From Weissella minor (GTDB taxonomy: Bacteria > Bacillota > Bacilli > Lactobacillales > Lactobacillaceae), in assembly GCF_001437425.1 (NCBI RefSeq), contig NZ_JQCD01000024.1, forward strand, positions 366,213 to 430,212: DNA of 64,000 bases, written 5' to 3'. Under the pieces are notes generated by a model. The model was not told the origin of the DNA, did no database searches, and saw only the letters and a program-made list of their open reading frames with translations. The translations under genes and the position numbers were made by a program. Positions 33,333-40,689 of this stretch are shown here, in pieces (position 1 is the stretch's first letter; every line of letters begins with the position of its first letter).

Positions 33333-34592
33333 TTAGTTGTTACGATTTAAATTAAGATCGTAATTTCTGGCTGATTTAAAAACCCAAGTGGCTGGTGCAC
33401 AAAGCAAGACAGCGATACCCGCAATTAAGAATATTTTATTGACACCAAGCGTATCCCCTAATGGACCAATCAACATTAAGCCAATTGGACCAGGTAAACT
33501 AAGGATAGACAACATTGATCCCAAAACTTTTTCAAGATCTTCAGATGGATAGCTTTGTTGAATCATTGAAAGTAGTAAGGTGTCAAAAAATGGTGTGCTA
33601 AGTCCTGAGATAGCAGCTAGAATTGCAAAATAAATAAAGCTGGTGAAACTTGGCGATAATAATCCGCTTAAGGTAAAGGTTGTGCCTAAAATAAGGTATG
33701 CAGATAAAAATGGTATCATTCGATTCTGCCATCTTCCAAATAGACTAATAATCAGCCCACCTACTAACATGCCAACTGAGTACAGAGCTTCAACAATTCC
33801 AGCATCGGCAATCTTTAGGTTGAAGAATTCGAGGGTCATCAAAGGATATAGGCTGGCGACTGGCATGATGAACAAAGTTGAAACTGCGCTGATTATGATT
33901 ATAATCCATAAGCCAGTTTTGCTGTGTAATAATCGAAAACCGGTATACATATCGGCAAATGTTTGGCGGACTCGTAATTTGTCATCCTTATTAACGTATG
34001 AAGGAATATTGATAAAGTACAAGAGAAAGACACCAATTAAGGCCCCAAGTATATCTAGAAGTAATAGCGTTTCAATCGATACAAATCCGAATAAGAAGGC
34101 CCCTAGTGCAGGTGCTAAGATACGATTTGCTGATTGAATAACTGAAAAGCGTCCATTGATTTGGGTTAGCTTATCTTCCGGCGTGATGGCAGGAATAATT
34201 GATTGTAAGGTTGGCATTTGGAATGTCTGCGCAACGGCTCTAATAAATAGCACAATAAAAATTAGATAGGTAGCAGTTGCATGCGATTGGTTCAAATAAA
34301 GTGATAATAAGCCCGCTACGCCGGCTGCAACAATGTCTGGCACAATCAAAAGTATTTTCTTGTTATAGCGATCGACAAAGCTTCCGGCAAAGGGGCTTAA
34401 GATAATCATAGGCAACATGCCAATCATCGTCGCGAAACTTAATGTTGTGGCCGATCGGGTTTGCTCAGTCAAATACCAAATAATGGCATACTGAACCGTC
34501 ATGCTTGTGATACCAGTAAGAAACTGACTAATAAGTAATAAGTTAATATTTTTTTCTACATGTCTATGTGTAGAATTTACATGTTTATGCAT
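33333..34592 (-). CDS. MFS exporter, Mef/MFS_3-like, with attenuator leader
   Basis: The 419-residue, 12-TM protein has the MFS_3 pattern: an N-terminal NLLLISQFLTGITSMTVQYAIIW helix, the loop motif GSFVDRYNKKILL, and PTLQSIIPAITPEDKLTQINGRF between TM4 and TM5, as in macrolide or siderophore exporters. GGAGA precedes the ATG. Its 5' region holds a promoter, a 7-codon leader and two hairpins, like inducible mef/msr genes. It is monocistronic. The substrate is unknown; a ribosome-targeting antibiotic would fit the leader. Confidence 0.8.
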   Translation of the reverse strand: MHKHVNSTHRHVEKNINLLLISQFLTGITSMTVQYAIIWYLTEQTRSATTLSFATMIGMLPMIILSPFAGSFVDRYNKKILLIVPDIVAAGVAGLLSLYLNQSHATATYLIFIVLFIRAVAQTFQMPTLQSIIPAITPEDKLTQINGRFSVIQSANRILAPALGAFLFGFVSIETLLLLDILGALIGVFLLYFINIPSYVNKDDKLRVRQTFADMYTGFRLLHSKTGLWIIIIISAVSTLFIMPVASLYPLMTLEFFNLKIADAGIVEALYSVGMLVGGLIISLFGRWQNRMIPFLSAYLILGTTFTLSGLLSPSFTSFIYFAILAAISGLSTPFFDTLLLSMIQQSYPSEDLEKVLGSMLSILSLPGPIGLMLIGPLGDTLGVNKIFLIAGIAVLLCAPATWVFKSARNYDLNLNRNN

Positions 34593-34671
34593 GTGTAAAT
34601 CTCCTGTTAAAAACGAAAAGGTTTAGCATGCTAAAAAGCTGTTCAATTTTGATTTAACATTACAGGTGTCG

Positions 34672-34882
34672 CCAAAATAAAATACAGGCCACCCCTGCCT
34701 GGATATGTTAAATGAATTTTCTTGGTTAAAAGCGGATCTAATTGACTACAGGTAATTTTAGGCACACTAAAGAGAACTATTGAATAGTGTTGATTATAAA
34801 ATTACCAGTGTAAGCAAAAAGATCCCCCCTCTCTATTTTTGAATTATCATATCAATATATGGGCAGTTACTGTATTTGTCAA
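34672..34882 (-). promoter_or_regulatory. Promoter and attenuator of the MFS exporter gene
   Basis: Minus strand: TTGACA (34882-34877), a 17-bp spacer and TATATT, then the leader ORF. Leader codons form the 5' arm GGTAATTTTA (34806-34797), which pairs with TAAAATTACC (34760-34751) around an inner ACACTA/TAGTGT stem. Downstream, CAGGC (34701-34697) and GCCTG (34689-34685) form a hairpin followed by TATTTTATTTT, a terminator. A ribosome held on the leader would disrupt the first stem. The mechanism is inferred. Confidence 0.65.
34794..34817 (-). CDS. Leader peptide MLTLVIL of the MFS exporter
   Basis: TTG CTT ACA CTG GTA ATT TTA TAA starts 6 bases after a strong SD (GAGAGGGGGG) and about 30 bases after the predicted transcription start. 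The short hydrophobic peptide recalls the msr(D) leader MYLIFM. The TTG start and tiny size make this less certain than the SD suggests. Confidence 0.5.
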   Translation of the reverse strand: MLTLVIL

Positions 34883-34904
34883 GAATTAATTGTTTTTAAA
34901 AGTC

Positions 34905-34938
34905 AAAAAGACCAGTTAAGTTGAAAACTGGTCTTTTT
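34905..34938 (-). terminator. Terminator of the APC permease gene at 34951-36309
   Basis: AAAAAGACCAGTT and AACTGGTCTTTTT form a 13-bp perfect stem with an 8-base loop. Confidence 0.9.
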
Positions 34939-34950
34939 CTTCTATTTTAT

Positions 34951-36309
34951 TTATGATTGTGGACTCTTTTTTCCAAATTTAATGAAATAGAAAATTGCCA
35001 TGATGATTAAGAAAACTAACCCGACCATTAACGACACATTCGTTTCAGGATTAAAGAACATAAATCCCAGCGTTATGATTAGGAATGCTAACGTGACGTA
35101 ATTTGAGTATGGGGCCCAAGGCATCTTGAAAGGATGGTTATCCAATAATTCCGGATGGCGCTTTCTGAATTTGGTTTCACTGATTAGAATAACAAACCAT
35201 GGGACCATACCTGGAAGCGTACTAGAACTATACACAATCACGAATGCATTTCCGGCATTTTTAAAAACAAGTGGCGCAAGTGCGTTTAACACTAATCCGA
35301 TAAAGATACCAAAAGAGATTGCGAAAACAGCATATGCTGGGACCCCGTTTCGATTTACTTTTGTATAGAAAGATGGTAGTTCGTGGGCTTCTGCTAAGTT
35401 ATAAGTCATACGACTAGCGCTATAGATACCCGAATTCGTCCCTGACAATGCTGCTGTTAGCACAACAAAATTGATGATTGAAGCTGCTGCCGTAATACCA
35501 ATTTTGGCAAATGTTTGAACAAATGGCGATCCAACTGAGTTTAATTGATCCCAGGGGTAAATGCATAAGATAACAAAAATTGCACCAACGTAGAAGATTA
35601 AAATACGATAAACCGTTGATTTAATCGCTTTTACTAATGTGTTTTGTGGGTCTTGTGCCTCCCCGGCTGTCACACCGATTAATTCAATTCCTTGATATGA
35701 CGTTAAAACAAGCGCTAAAGCAAAGAAGAAGCCTTTGACACCACCTGTGAAAAATCCGTGTTCCCATAGGTTGGAAAATCCTACCGGGTGTCCCCCGTTT
35801 CCGAAGCCAAATAAGATGACACCCAGACCTAGGATAATAAAAATGATGATTGTTAAGACCTTAATTAAGGCAAACCAGAATTCTAATTCACCAAACATTT
35901 TAACCGATATGAGGTTTGCAATGCCTAAGAATGTAATCGCTATTAAGCCTGGTAACCAACTTGGAATAGATGGCCACCAATATTGTAAGTACCCACCGAC
36001 AGCAATCATTTCACTGACTCCAACGACGATATATTGAAAAATATTACTCCAAGATGTTAAATAACCCCAAACTGGATGAATGTATTCTTGGGCATATTTA
36101 GCAAATGAGCCTGTTTGTGGGTCAACATAAAGCATTTCGCCAAGAGCGCGCATAATCATATATAGAAATGCACCAGCAATTATATATGCCAAAAGCACTG
36201 ACGGACCAGTCCACTTAATGGTTGAGGTTGCACCCATAAATAGACCAACACCAATTGTGCCGCCTAATGCAATCATCTGTACTTGTCTGGGTTTTAGTTT
36301 CCTCTCCAT
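34951..36309 (-). CDS. APC-family amino acid permease (AAT type), probably for threonine or a related amino acid
   Basis: The 452-residue, 12-TM importer begins RKLKPRQVQMIALGGTIGVGLFMG, the substrate-site GGxIGxGLF motif of the AAT family, and has the GELEFWFALIKV loop 5-6 motif. Members import amino acids with protons. The substrate is suggested by its leader peptide, which carries six Thr and four Val codons. AAAGGAAG precedes the ATG, about 85 bases after the leader terminator. Confidence 0.8.
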   Translation of the reverse strand: MERKLKPRQVQMIALGGTIGVGLFMGATSTIKWTGPSVLLAYIIAGAFLYMIMRALGEMLYVDPQTGSFAKYAQEYIHPVWGYLTSWSNIFQYIVVGVSEMIAVGGYLQYWWPSIPSWLPGLIAITFLGIANLISVKMFGELEFWFALIKVLTIIIFIILGLGVILFGFGNGGHPVGFSNLWEHGFFTGGVKGFFFALALVLTSYQGIELIGVTAGEAQDPQNTLVKAIKSTVYRILIFYVGAIFVILCIYPWDQLNSVGSPFVQTFAKIGITAAASIINFVVLTAALSGTNSGIYSASRMTYNLAEAHELPSFYTKVNRNGVPAYAVFAISFGIFIGLVLNALAPLVFKNAGNAFVIVYSSSTLPGMVPWFVILISETKFRKRHPELLDNHPFKMPWAPYSNYVTLAFLIITLGFMFFNPETNVSLMVGLVFLIIMAIFYFIKFGKKSPQS

Positions 36310-36392
36310 AGTTGTAACTTCCTTTCAAATTTAAAACAGTTGTGATGATACTTTTATTTCAGACTAGCTGCGGGTGCTTTATGTAAGGCAAT

Positions 36393-36628
36393 AAAAAACA
36401 CGTTTAGCCAGATAAGACTAAACGTGTTCGGAATCTACTGTTATCCTCTACGTCCGCTTAGCCAAGTTGGAATAAGCGGACACCTCAAAAATGCCAGCTT
36501 ATACCTTAGTGGTAGTAACAAAGCTGGTAGTGGTTAATACAACATTTTGATATGAATTATGCATGGTCAGTAGACTCCTTTCGTGTTTTTGTTAAATGAA
36601 TCTTAACTCTATAAATGAGAGATGTCAA
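36393..36628 (-). promoter_or_regulatory. Amino-acid attenuator (promoter, leader, antiterminator, terminator) of the APC permease
   Basis: Minus strand: TTGACA (36628-36623), a 17-bp spacer and TAAGAT (36605-36600), then the leader ORF. A 9-bp hairpin GTCCGCTTA/TAAGCGGAC (36481-36473 with 36460-36452) follows, then the terminator AACACGTTTAG/CTAAACGTGTT (36428-36418 with 36407-36397) and a T6 run. GGCTAAGCG (36463-36455), mostly the 3' arm of the first hairpin, can pair over 9 bp (two G-U) with CGTTTAGTC (36424-36416) in the terminator's 5' arm. That is the classical alternative structure. Function is inferred. Confidence 0.75.
36499..36564 (-). CDS. 21-residue Thr/Val-rich leader peptide
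   Basis: ATG 36564 has GAAAGGAG 10 bases upstream. The peptide contains VVLTTTSFVTTTKV, ending in TAA at 36499. Two runs of three Thr codons (ACC ACT ACC, and ACT ACC ACT) are what a threonine-sensing attenuator needs. Stalling there for lack of charged tRNA-Thr would leave the downstream antiterminator free to form. Confidence 0.7.
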   Translation of the reverse strand: MHNSYQNVVLTTTSFVTTTKV

Positions 36629-36683
36629 ACTTATTTTTAACATTCATCTTATTCCGAGCATATTTAAGCGTTATTTGCCCTAT

Positions 36684-36719
36684 AAAAAAGCCATTGGGTT
36701 ACACCAATGGCTTTTTTTT
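36684..36719 (-). terminator. Terminator of the YbjQ-family gene
   Basis: AAAAAAGCCATTGG and CCAATGGCTTTTTT form a 14-bp perfect stem with a 6-7-base loop. Confidence 0.9.
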
Positions 36720-36725
36720 GATTGT

Positions 36726-37055
36726 TTAATTGCGTGGTTCAATCGTTACAGCAGTACCATAGGCAGTAACTGAATCCCCAATTGTATTTGAATTGCTGTC
36801 AAAACGGCAACAAATGACCGCGTTAGCGCCAATCTTTTCCGCGGCTTCGCGTAAGCGATCTAGTGCTTCTTGACGTGATTCTTCTTGTAACTGTGTATAC
36901 CCTTTGATTTCACCACCAACGACAGATTTCAAGTTTTGCCCAAAGTTTGAAATAATATTACGTGAGCGTGTTGTCTGCCCAAATACTTCTCCAAATGTTT
37001 CAGTCACTTGGTAGTTGGCAATGGTCTCAGCTGTAGCGACAATAATTTTTGACAT
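36726..37055 (-). CDS. YbjQ/UPF0145 family protein
   Basis: The 109-residue protein matches UPF0145 along its length (VTETFGEVFGQTTRSRNI, KGYTQLQEESRQEALDRLREAAEKIGANAV, YGTAVTIEP). These form stable homopentamers of unproven function; a metal-related role has been proposed. AGGAGA precedes the ATG. Monocistronic. Confidence 0.85.
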   Translation of the reverse strand: MSKIIVATAETIANYQVTETFGEVFGQTTRSRNIISNFGQNLKSVVGGEIKGYTQLQEESRQEALDRLREAAEKIGANAVICCRFDSNSNTIGDSVTAYGTAVTIEPRN

Positions 37056-37137
37056 GATTAAATCTCCTCTTGAGTAAACATGAATCTGCTAATGCTTTAA
37101 GTATACACCCACCTGTGTTGTTTCAAACACGAGGATT

Positions 37138-37633
37138 TTATTTTAAAACTTTGAGATACCAACGATCCATTGCACTATGTTCGGACCCGTTCAGTGGCTG
37201 TTTTAATGGTGTGAAGCCGAATTTCTCATAGAGCGCACAAGCTGGTTTTAATTTTGCCATTGTTTCGAGATAGCATTGATCATACCTTTGCGCTGCATAG
37301 TCAAGTGCAATCGTCATTAATTGCTTTGATAAGCCATGGCCTTTTGCATCATCAGATAAATATAATTTTTGAAGTTCACATATGTGCTGTTCATCTGTGC
37401 TGTTCATCGCTTGGATTAAGCGGGGCAATGCCAATCCCCCCTAAGATAGTCGTTTCATCCGCAATTACCCAATATGCCGCATTTTCAATCCCTTGATAGT
37501 AATGATATAAGTCATTTAATTGTGGATCAAAATATGCTGTCCCAGGAATGTCTAATTGTTCCTGTTTTAAAGAATGTTGAATAATTTGTTTGATTTGTGC
37601 ATTATCAGCAACGGTTATTTCTCGTATCTGCAT
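37138..37633 (-). pseudogene. GNAT acetyltransferase gene interrupted by a 13-bp tandem duplication
   Basis: Frame 1 (37633 to about 37396) encodes MQIREITVADNAQIKQII and continues to ILGGIGIAPLNPSDEQH, and frame 2 continues with ICELQKLYLSDDAKGHGLSKQLM (the acetyl-CoA loop) to the end. Together they make a normal GNAT enzyme of 160 residues. The frame is broken by an exact tandem copy of a 13-bp unit at 37383-37395 and 37396-37408; removing one copy restores PSDEQHICEL. The lesion is therefore recent and revertible. Confidence 0.85.
37383..37408 (-). repeat. 13-bp tandem duplication causing the frameshift
   Basis: TGTGCTGTTCATC occurs twice without a gap (plus strand). The length is not a multiple of three, so one copy keeps the GNAT gene in frame and two copies break it. 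Confidence 0.95.
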
Positions 37634-37727
37634 AGATGCGTCCTCCTGTAGACATTGTGGCTTTTGCTTAATGATAAAACATTTAGTGACATATCTCTAT
37701 TATAAATAGAGCTAATTACGTCTGGTA

Positions 37728-37768
37728 TAAAAATAGACCTTCCAAACATGCGGTTTGAAAGGTCTATT
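37728..37768 (-). terminator. Terminator of the YhgE/Pip-type gene
   Basis: AATAGACCTT-CAAAC and GTTTG-AAGGTCTATT pair with one mismatch around ATGCG, followed on the minus strand by TTTTTAT. Confidence 0.85.
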
Positions 37769-37776
37769 CTTAGAGC

Positions 37777-38922
37777 TCAAGCTTTATTGAGTTGGCGTTT
37801 GATTATGAACCAGTCTTTAATGATTGATGTGAATGTCAATACCAAGCCAACACTACCAACAAGGATTAAGTTCCAAGTATTTGGATTGAACAGTTCGGCG
37901 CCGTAGTAGACGATGCTTTTGGCTCCATCAAGCAGGAATTTGATTGGTAGCCATGGGAATAACCAGTCGTGATACACTGCTGGAATCATTTCAGGTGCTA
38001 ATTGCATCAATGGAGCTGAGAATAGCATGAGTAATGCGATAACTGGCAGTGCTGCAAAGCCAAGCCACATTTCAAGGGCAAACATGATTAACATAAATGA
38101 TGCTGCGCCAATCATGCTGAAGAATGCCATTTTCCAGAAATCATCGTAGGTGTAATTTAGAATTTGTGTGACGAGCCAAGTTGTGGTCATCCCAATAATT
38201 GGTGCGATGATTGCAATAAAGCCAACTTGTCCTAGGCGTAGTTGCCATAGTTCACGTTTTTGTTTGATATTAACGCTCTTGCCAGCCGTATAGATTAGGA
38301 ATGTTGCAAATAAACTAGCCATCCATAATGGTTGGAAATAAGCGCTACTTGCTGAATTCTTGTCTTTGACGCTATGAATGATTTCAACATTGCTTGTGAC
38401 TGGATTCGTGATGGCGTCAATATTTACCCCTTGTAGTGGTACATTATTGGCTTTGAACTGATTTAGCATTTCTTGTCCCATATTGGTACTCATGTTGGTA
38501 ATCATACCAGACAAGAGCACTTGGATATTATTTGCTAAGGTTGCGTTCATGGCTTGATTAATAACAATATCAACTGAAGTGCTCTTACCCGTTTTTGTCA
38601 TTTCTCCCATATGTTTTGAAAAGTCTTTGGGGATGACAATGGCCCCATAATATTTTTCTTGGTCCATGGCTTTTTTAAGATCTGCTTTAGAAGAAACCGT
38701 TGTCCAGTTAAGGGTTGTTGCTGATTTCCCCTCACCAAACGAATCTAGGCTTGTTAATTTATCTGTAACCTGTTTCCCCATTGCCCCGTTATCTTCATTG
38801 ACAATTGCGACCGGAACGTTTTTGGCAACAGGCCGTGCTGTTGGAAATTGTGCAACAACTAAAATAAGTGCTAGAACTAATCCGACGATTAGTGACAAAA
38901 TATAAAATTTATTTTTAAACAT
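37777..38922 (-). CDS. YhgE/Pip-like ABC-2-type membrane protein (DUF3533)
   Basis: The 381-residue protein has one N-terminal TM helix, an extracytoplasmic domain of about 180 residues (starting RPVAKNVPVAIVNEDNGAMGKQVTDKL) and five C-terminal TM helices, as in YhgE/Pip and ABC-2 export permeases without an associated ATPase. The role is unclear; relatives are linked to phage receptors and to export. It is divergent from a tetR gene, and AGGAG precedes the ATG within reach of a TetR operator copy. Confidence 0.75.
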   Translation of the reverse strand: MFKNKFYILSLIVGLVLALILVVAQFPTARPVAKNVPVAIVNEDNGAMGKQVTDKLTSLDSFGEGKSATTLNWTTVSSKADLKKAMDQEKYYGAIVIPKDFSKHMGEMTKTGKSTSVDIVINQAMNATLANNIQVLLSGMITNMSTNMGQEMLNQFKANNVPLQGVNIDAITNPVTSNVEIIHSVKDKNSASSAYFQPLWMASLFATFLIYTAGKSVNIKQKRELWQLRLGQVGFIAIIAPIIGMTTTWLVTQILNYTYDDFWKMAFFSMIGAASFMLIMFALEMWLGFAALPVIALLMLFSAPLMQLAPEMIPAVYHDWLFPWLPIKFLLDGAKSIVYYGAELFNPNTWNLILVGSVGLVLTFTSIIKDWFIIKRQLNKA

Positions 38923-38938
38923 GAATCTACTCCTTTTT

Positions 38939-39021
38939 CGACATTGTGTCGCTTTATTAACCGTTCTTATTGTACAATGGGCTTAATTAAAAAACGATAT
39001 ACAGTATTCGACATTATGTCG
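38939..39021. promoter_or_regulatory. Twin TetR operators
   Basis: CGACATTGTGTCG (38939-38951) and CGACATTATGTCG (39009-39021) are 13-bp dyads 70 bp apart, one next to the 5' end of each divergent gene. Binding of the local TetR protein to both would control the membrane protein gene and its own gene. Dyads are seen; binding is inferred. Confidence 0.7.
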
Positions 39022-39043
39022 CATTTTCGAGAGGAGTCAACAA

Positions 39044-39646
39044 ATGTACACTAAAAAGACGCAACAAACACGTACAGAACTGCTGGATGCATTCATTGAG
39101 CTACTCAAACAAAAGGATATTGGTCAGATTAGTGTGATTGATATTGTTAACCAAGCCCAGGTTCATCGGGCAACTTTTTACCGACATTTTGAAGATAAAT
39201 TTGATCTCATTCAACAGGCAGAGACTGATATTTTCCAGTCAGTGGATGCATTATTTGAACAGTACGTTAAGAATGATCCAGAAATCAAAATTGATACAGC
39301 TGGTTTTAATACTTATCGTGTTAACCTTTTGCATATATTTATGGACCATGCTGATTTTATTAACGTCATGCTCGGCCCCAATGGAGATTTAACATTTGAA
39401 AATGCTTTGTATCAAAAAATCTACCAATTGACGGAATTGGGTTTCCAAACAATCTATAAGCTGCAGACACAAGCCACAGGAAAATCTGAATTTATAGGAC
39501 ACTATGCCGCTTCTGCTGCCTTTGGTGTGGTTCGACAATGGCTAAAAAATCCGACTATATCGGCACAAGAGCTATCTAATTTACTTGATGAGTTAACGAT
39601 AAAAGGTTTAGCAACAACCATTAACGATATTACATTGTCTGAATAA
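39044..39646 (+). CDS. TetR-family regulator
   Basis: The 200-residue protein starts with the TetR helix-turn-helix (RTELLDAFIELLKQKDIGQISVIDIVNQAQVHRATFYRHFEDKFDL, residues 10-54), followed by an all-helical ligand domain. GAGAGGAG precedes the ATG. It is divergent from the YhgE/Pip-like gene with paired dyads between, and probably represses it until a hydrophobic ligand binds. Confidence 0.85.
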   Translation: MYTKKTQQTRTELLDAFIELLKQKDIGQISVIDIVNQAQVHRATFYRHFEDKFDLIQQAETDIFQSVDALFEQYVKNDPEIKIDTAGFNTYRVNLLHIFMDHADFINVMLGPNGDLTFENALYQKIYQLTELGFQTIYKLQTQATGKSEFIGHYAASAAFGVVRQWLKNPTISAQELSNLLDELTIKGLATTINDITLSE

Positions 39647-39647
39647 T

Positions 39648-39690
39648 AAAAAACTCATGGCGCTTATGTTAAGCGTTCCATGAGTTTTTT
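39648..39690. terminator. Bidirectional terminator after tetR
   Basis: AAAAACTCATGG and CCATGAGTTTTT form a 12-bp stem, with GCTT/AAGC pairing further inside. Confidence 0.85.
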
Positions 39691-39697
39691 AATTGAT

Positions 39698-39877
39698 TTA
39701 AATTTTAAGTAGATAACTGATAAGGTACATCGAACTCATAATAATTAAAAGTGGCACAATAACCAAAATGAGAAAGTTTCCATCTGCAAAGGCATCTTTG
39801 AAAAAAATATTGATAATGATACGTACAATAAATAATATAACTACCGAGCTAGTAAATATATGAAATCCTTTACGCAT
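39698..39877 (-). CDS. Small two-TM membrane protein, unknown
   Basis: The 59-residue product starts MRKGFHIFTSSVVILFIV and has two hydrophobic helices separated by NIFFKDAFADGN. ATG 39877 has GGAGG 9 bases upstream; upstream in-frame ATGs lack an SD. I do not recognise a family. Confidence 0.55.
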   Translation of the reverse strand: MRKGFHIFTSSVVILFIVRIIINIFFKDAFADGNFLILVIVPLLIIMSSMYLISYLLKI

Positions 39878-39948
39878 GTTACCAACCTCCATCTGACATC
39901 TATTTTCCATCATATTAGTCTGATGTATTTAAAAAAGGCTGAAATGTA

Positions 39949-40689
39949 CTAATCTTCTGCTAGATAATCATAAACTTTATGTGGTTGTGGCAATGTTAAA
40001 TCAGCAATGATGTGTTGTGCCTTAACGATTTCACGGACTGGCAAGTCAGCAACCGGTGCCATGACATGTTCAAACAACTGTAATTTTGCGGGTGAATCCC
40101 AAGCCCCCTTGATTTGAACATCAGTAATCGTTGATTCGGTTAGTTCCAATATGCGAGGAGAATAGTCGTAATTACGCATAATATTTAAGCGATAGCTAGG
40201 CTTCGTAATCTCGGCCTTGGCGGCTTCAAAATCAAGTGGATAGTAGTTGTAACCCATTGTTGCAACAGCCACAGGCAACTGGCTATAGCTTAGCTTACCA
40301 ACTAAAACATCATTATCAAGATAGATTGACGTATCAGCTAATTTCTTTGGAAAAGCTGCAACTTCGCGTCCGGATGCAATGGCTTCAGGACTATTAACAT
40401 ACATAGAAAGGTAGAATTCCCCCTCCTTACCGTTAAAAGTAACAGGAATCACTTGGCCAATTTCAGCATAAGCGCCTAGCCCATCTGAATCAGGCATATT
40501 AATGAATTCAAATTTTACAAGGTCATCAATTGGTTCTAGTGGTTCTGGCAAAATATTCATCAGTGCCGCATGATCAGTCCGATAAGTGATGTTCATAAAG
40601 TCACGATTATGAAATCTAACTTTAGCGGCAGCAAAAGCAGGCGAATCAATTGGCGTGGTAACTTGTTCCAATAAATCTGATTTATTCAT
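39949..40689 (-). CDS. Acetoacetate decarboxylase family protein
   Basis: The 246-residue protein has the ADC core, including GREVAAFPKKLADTSIY, where the first of the paired lysines corresponds to the Schiff-base Lys115 of clostridial acetoacetate decarboxylase. Neighbouring acidic residues are also kept. Substrates of such relatives vary (decarboxylation or aldol chemistry on beta-keto acids). It overlaps the upstream ketopantoate-reductase-like gene by 4 bp (ATGA), so the two are translationally coupled and probably act in sequence. Confidence 0.8.
   Translation of the reverse strand: MNKSDLLEQVTTPIDSPAFAAAKVRFHNRDFMNITYRTDHAALMNILPEPLEPIDDLVKFEFINMPDSDGLGAYAEIGQVIPVTFNGKEGEFYLSMYVNSPEAIASGREVAAFPKKLADTSIYLDNDVLVGKLSYSQLPVAVATMGYNYYPLDFEAAKAEITKPSYRLNIMRNYDYSPRILELTESTITDVQIKGAWDSPAKLQLFEHVMAPVADLPVREIVKAQHIIADLTLPQPHKVYDYLAED

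Noticed and set aside
37391..37633. Two separate small genes at the GNAT locus
   Set aside because: The two frames are halves of one GNAT domain split by a 13-bp duplication, so a single broken gene explains them better.
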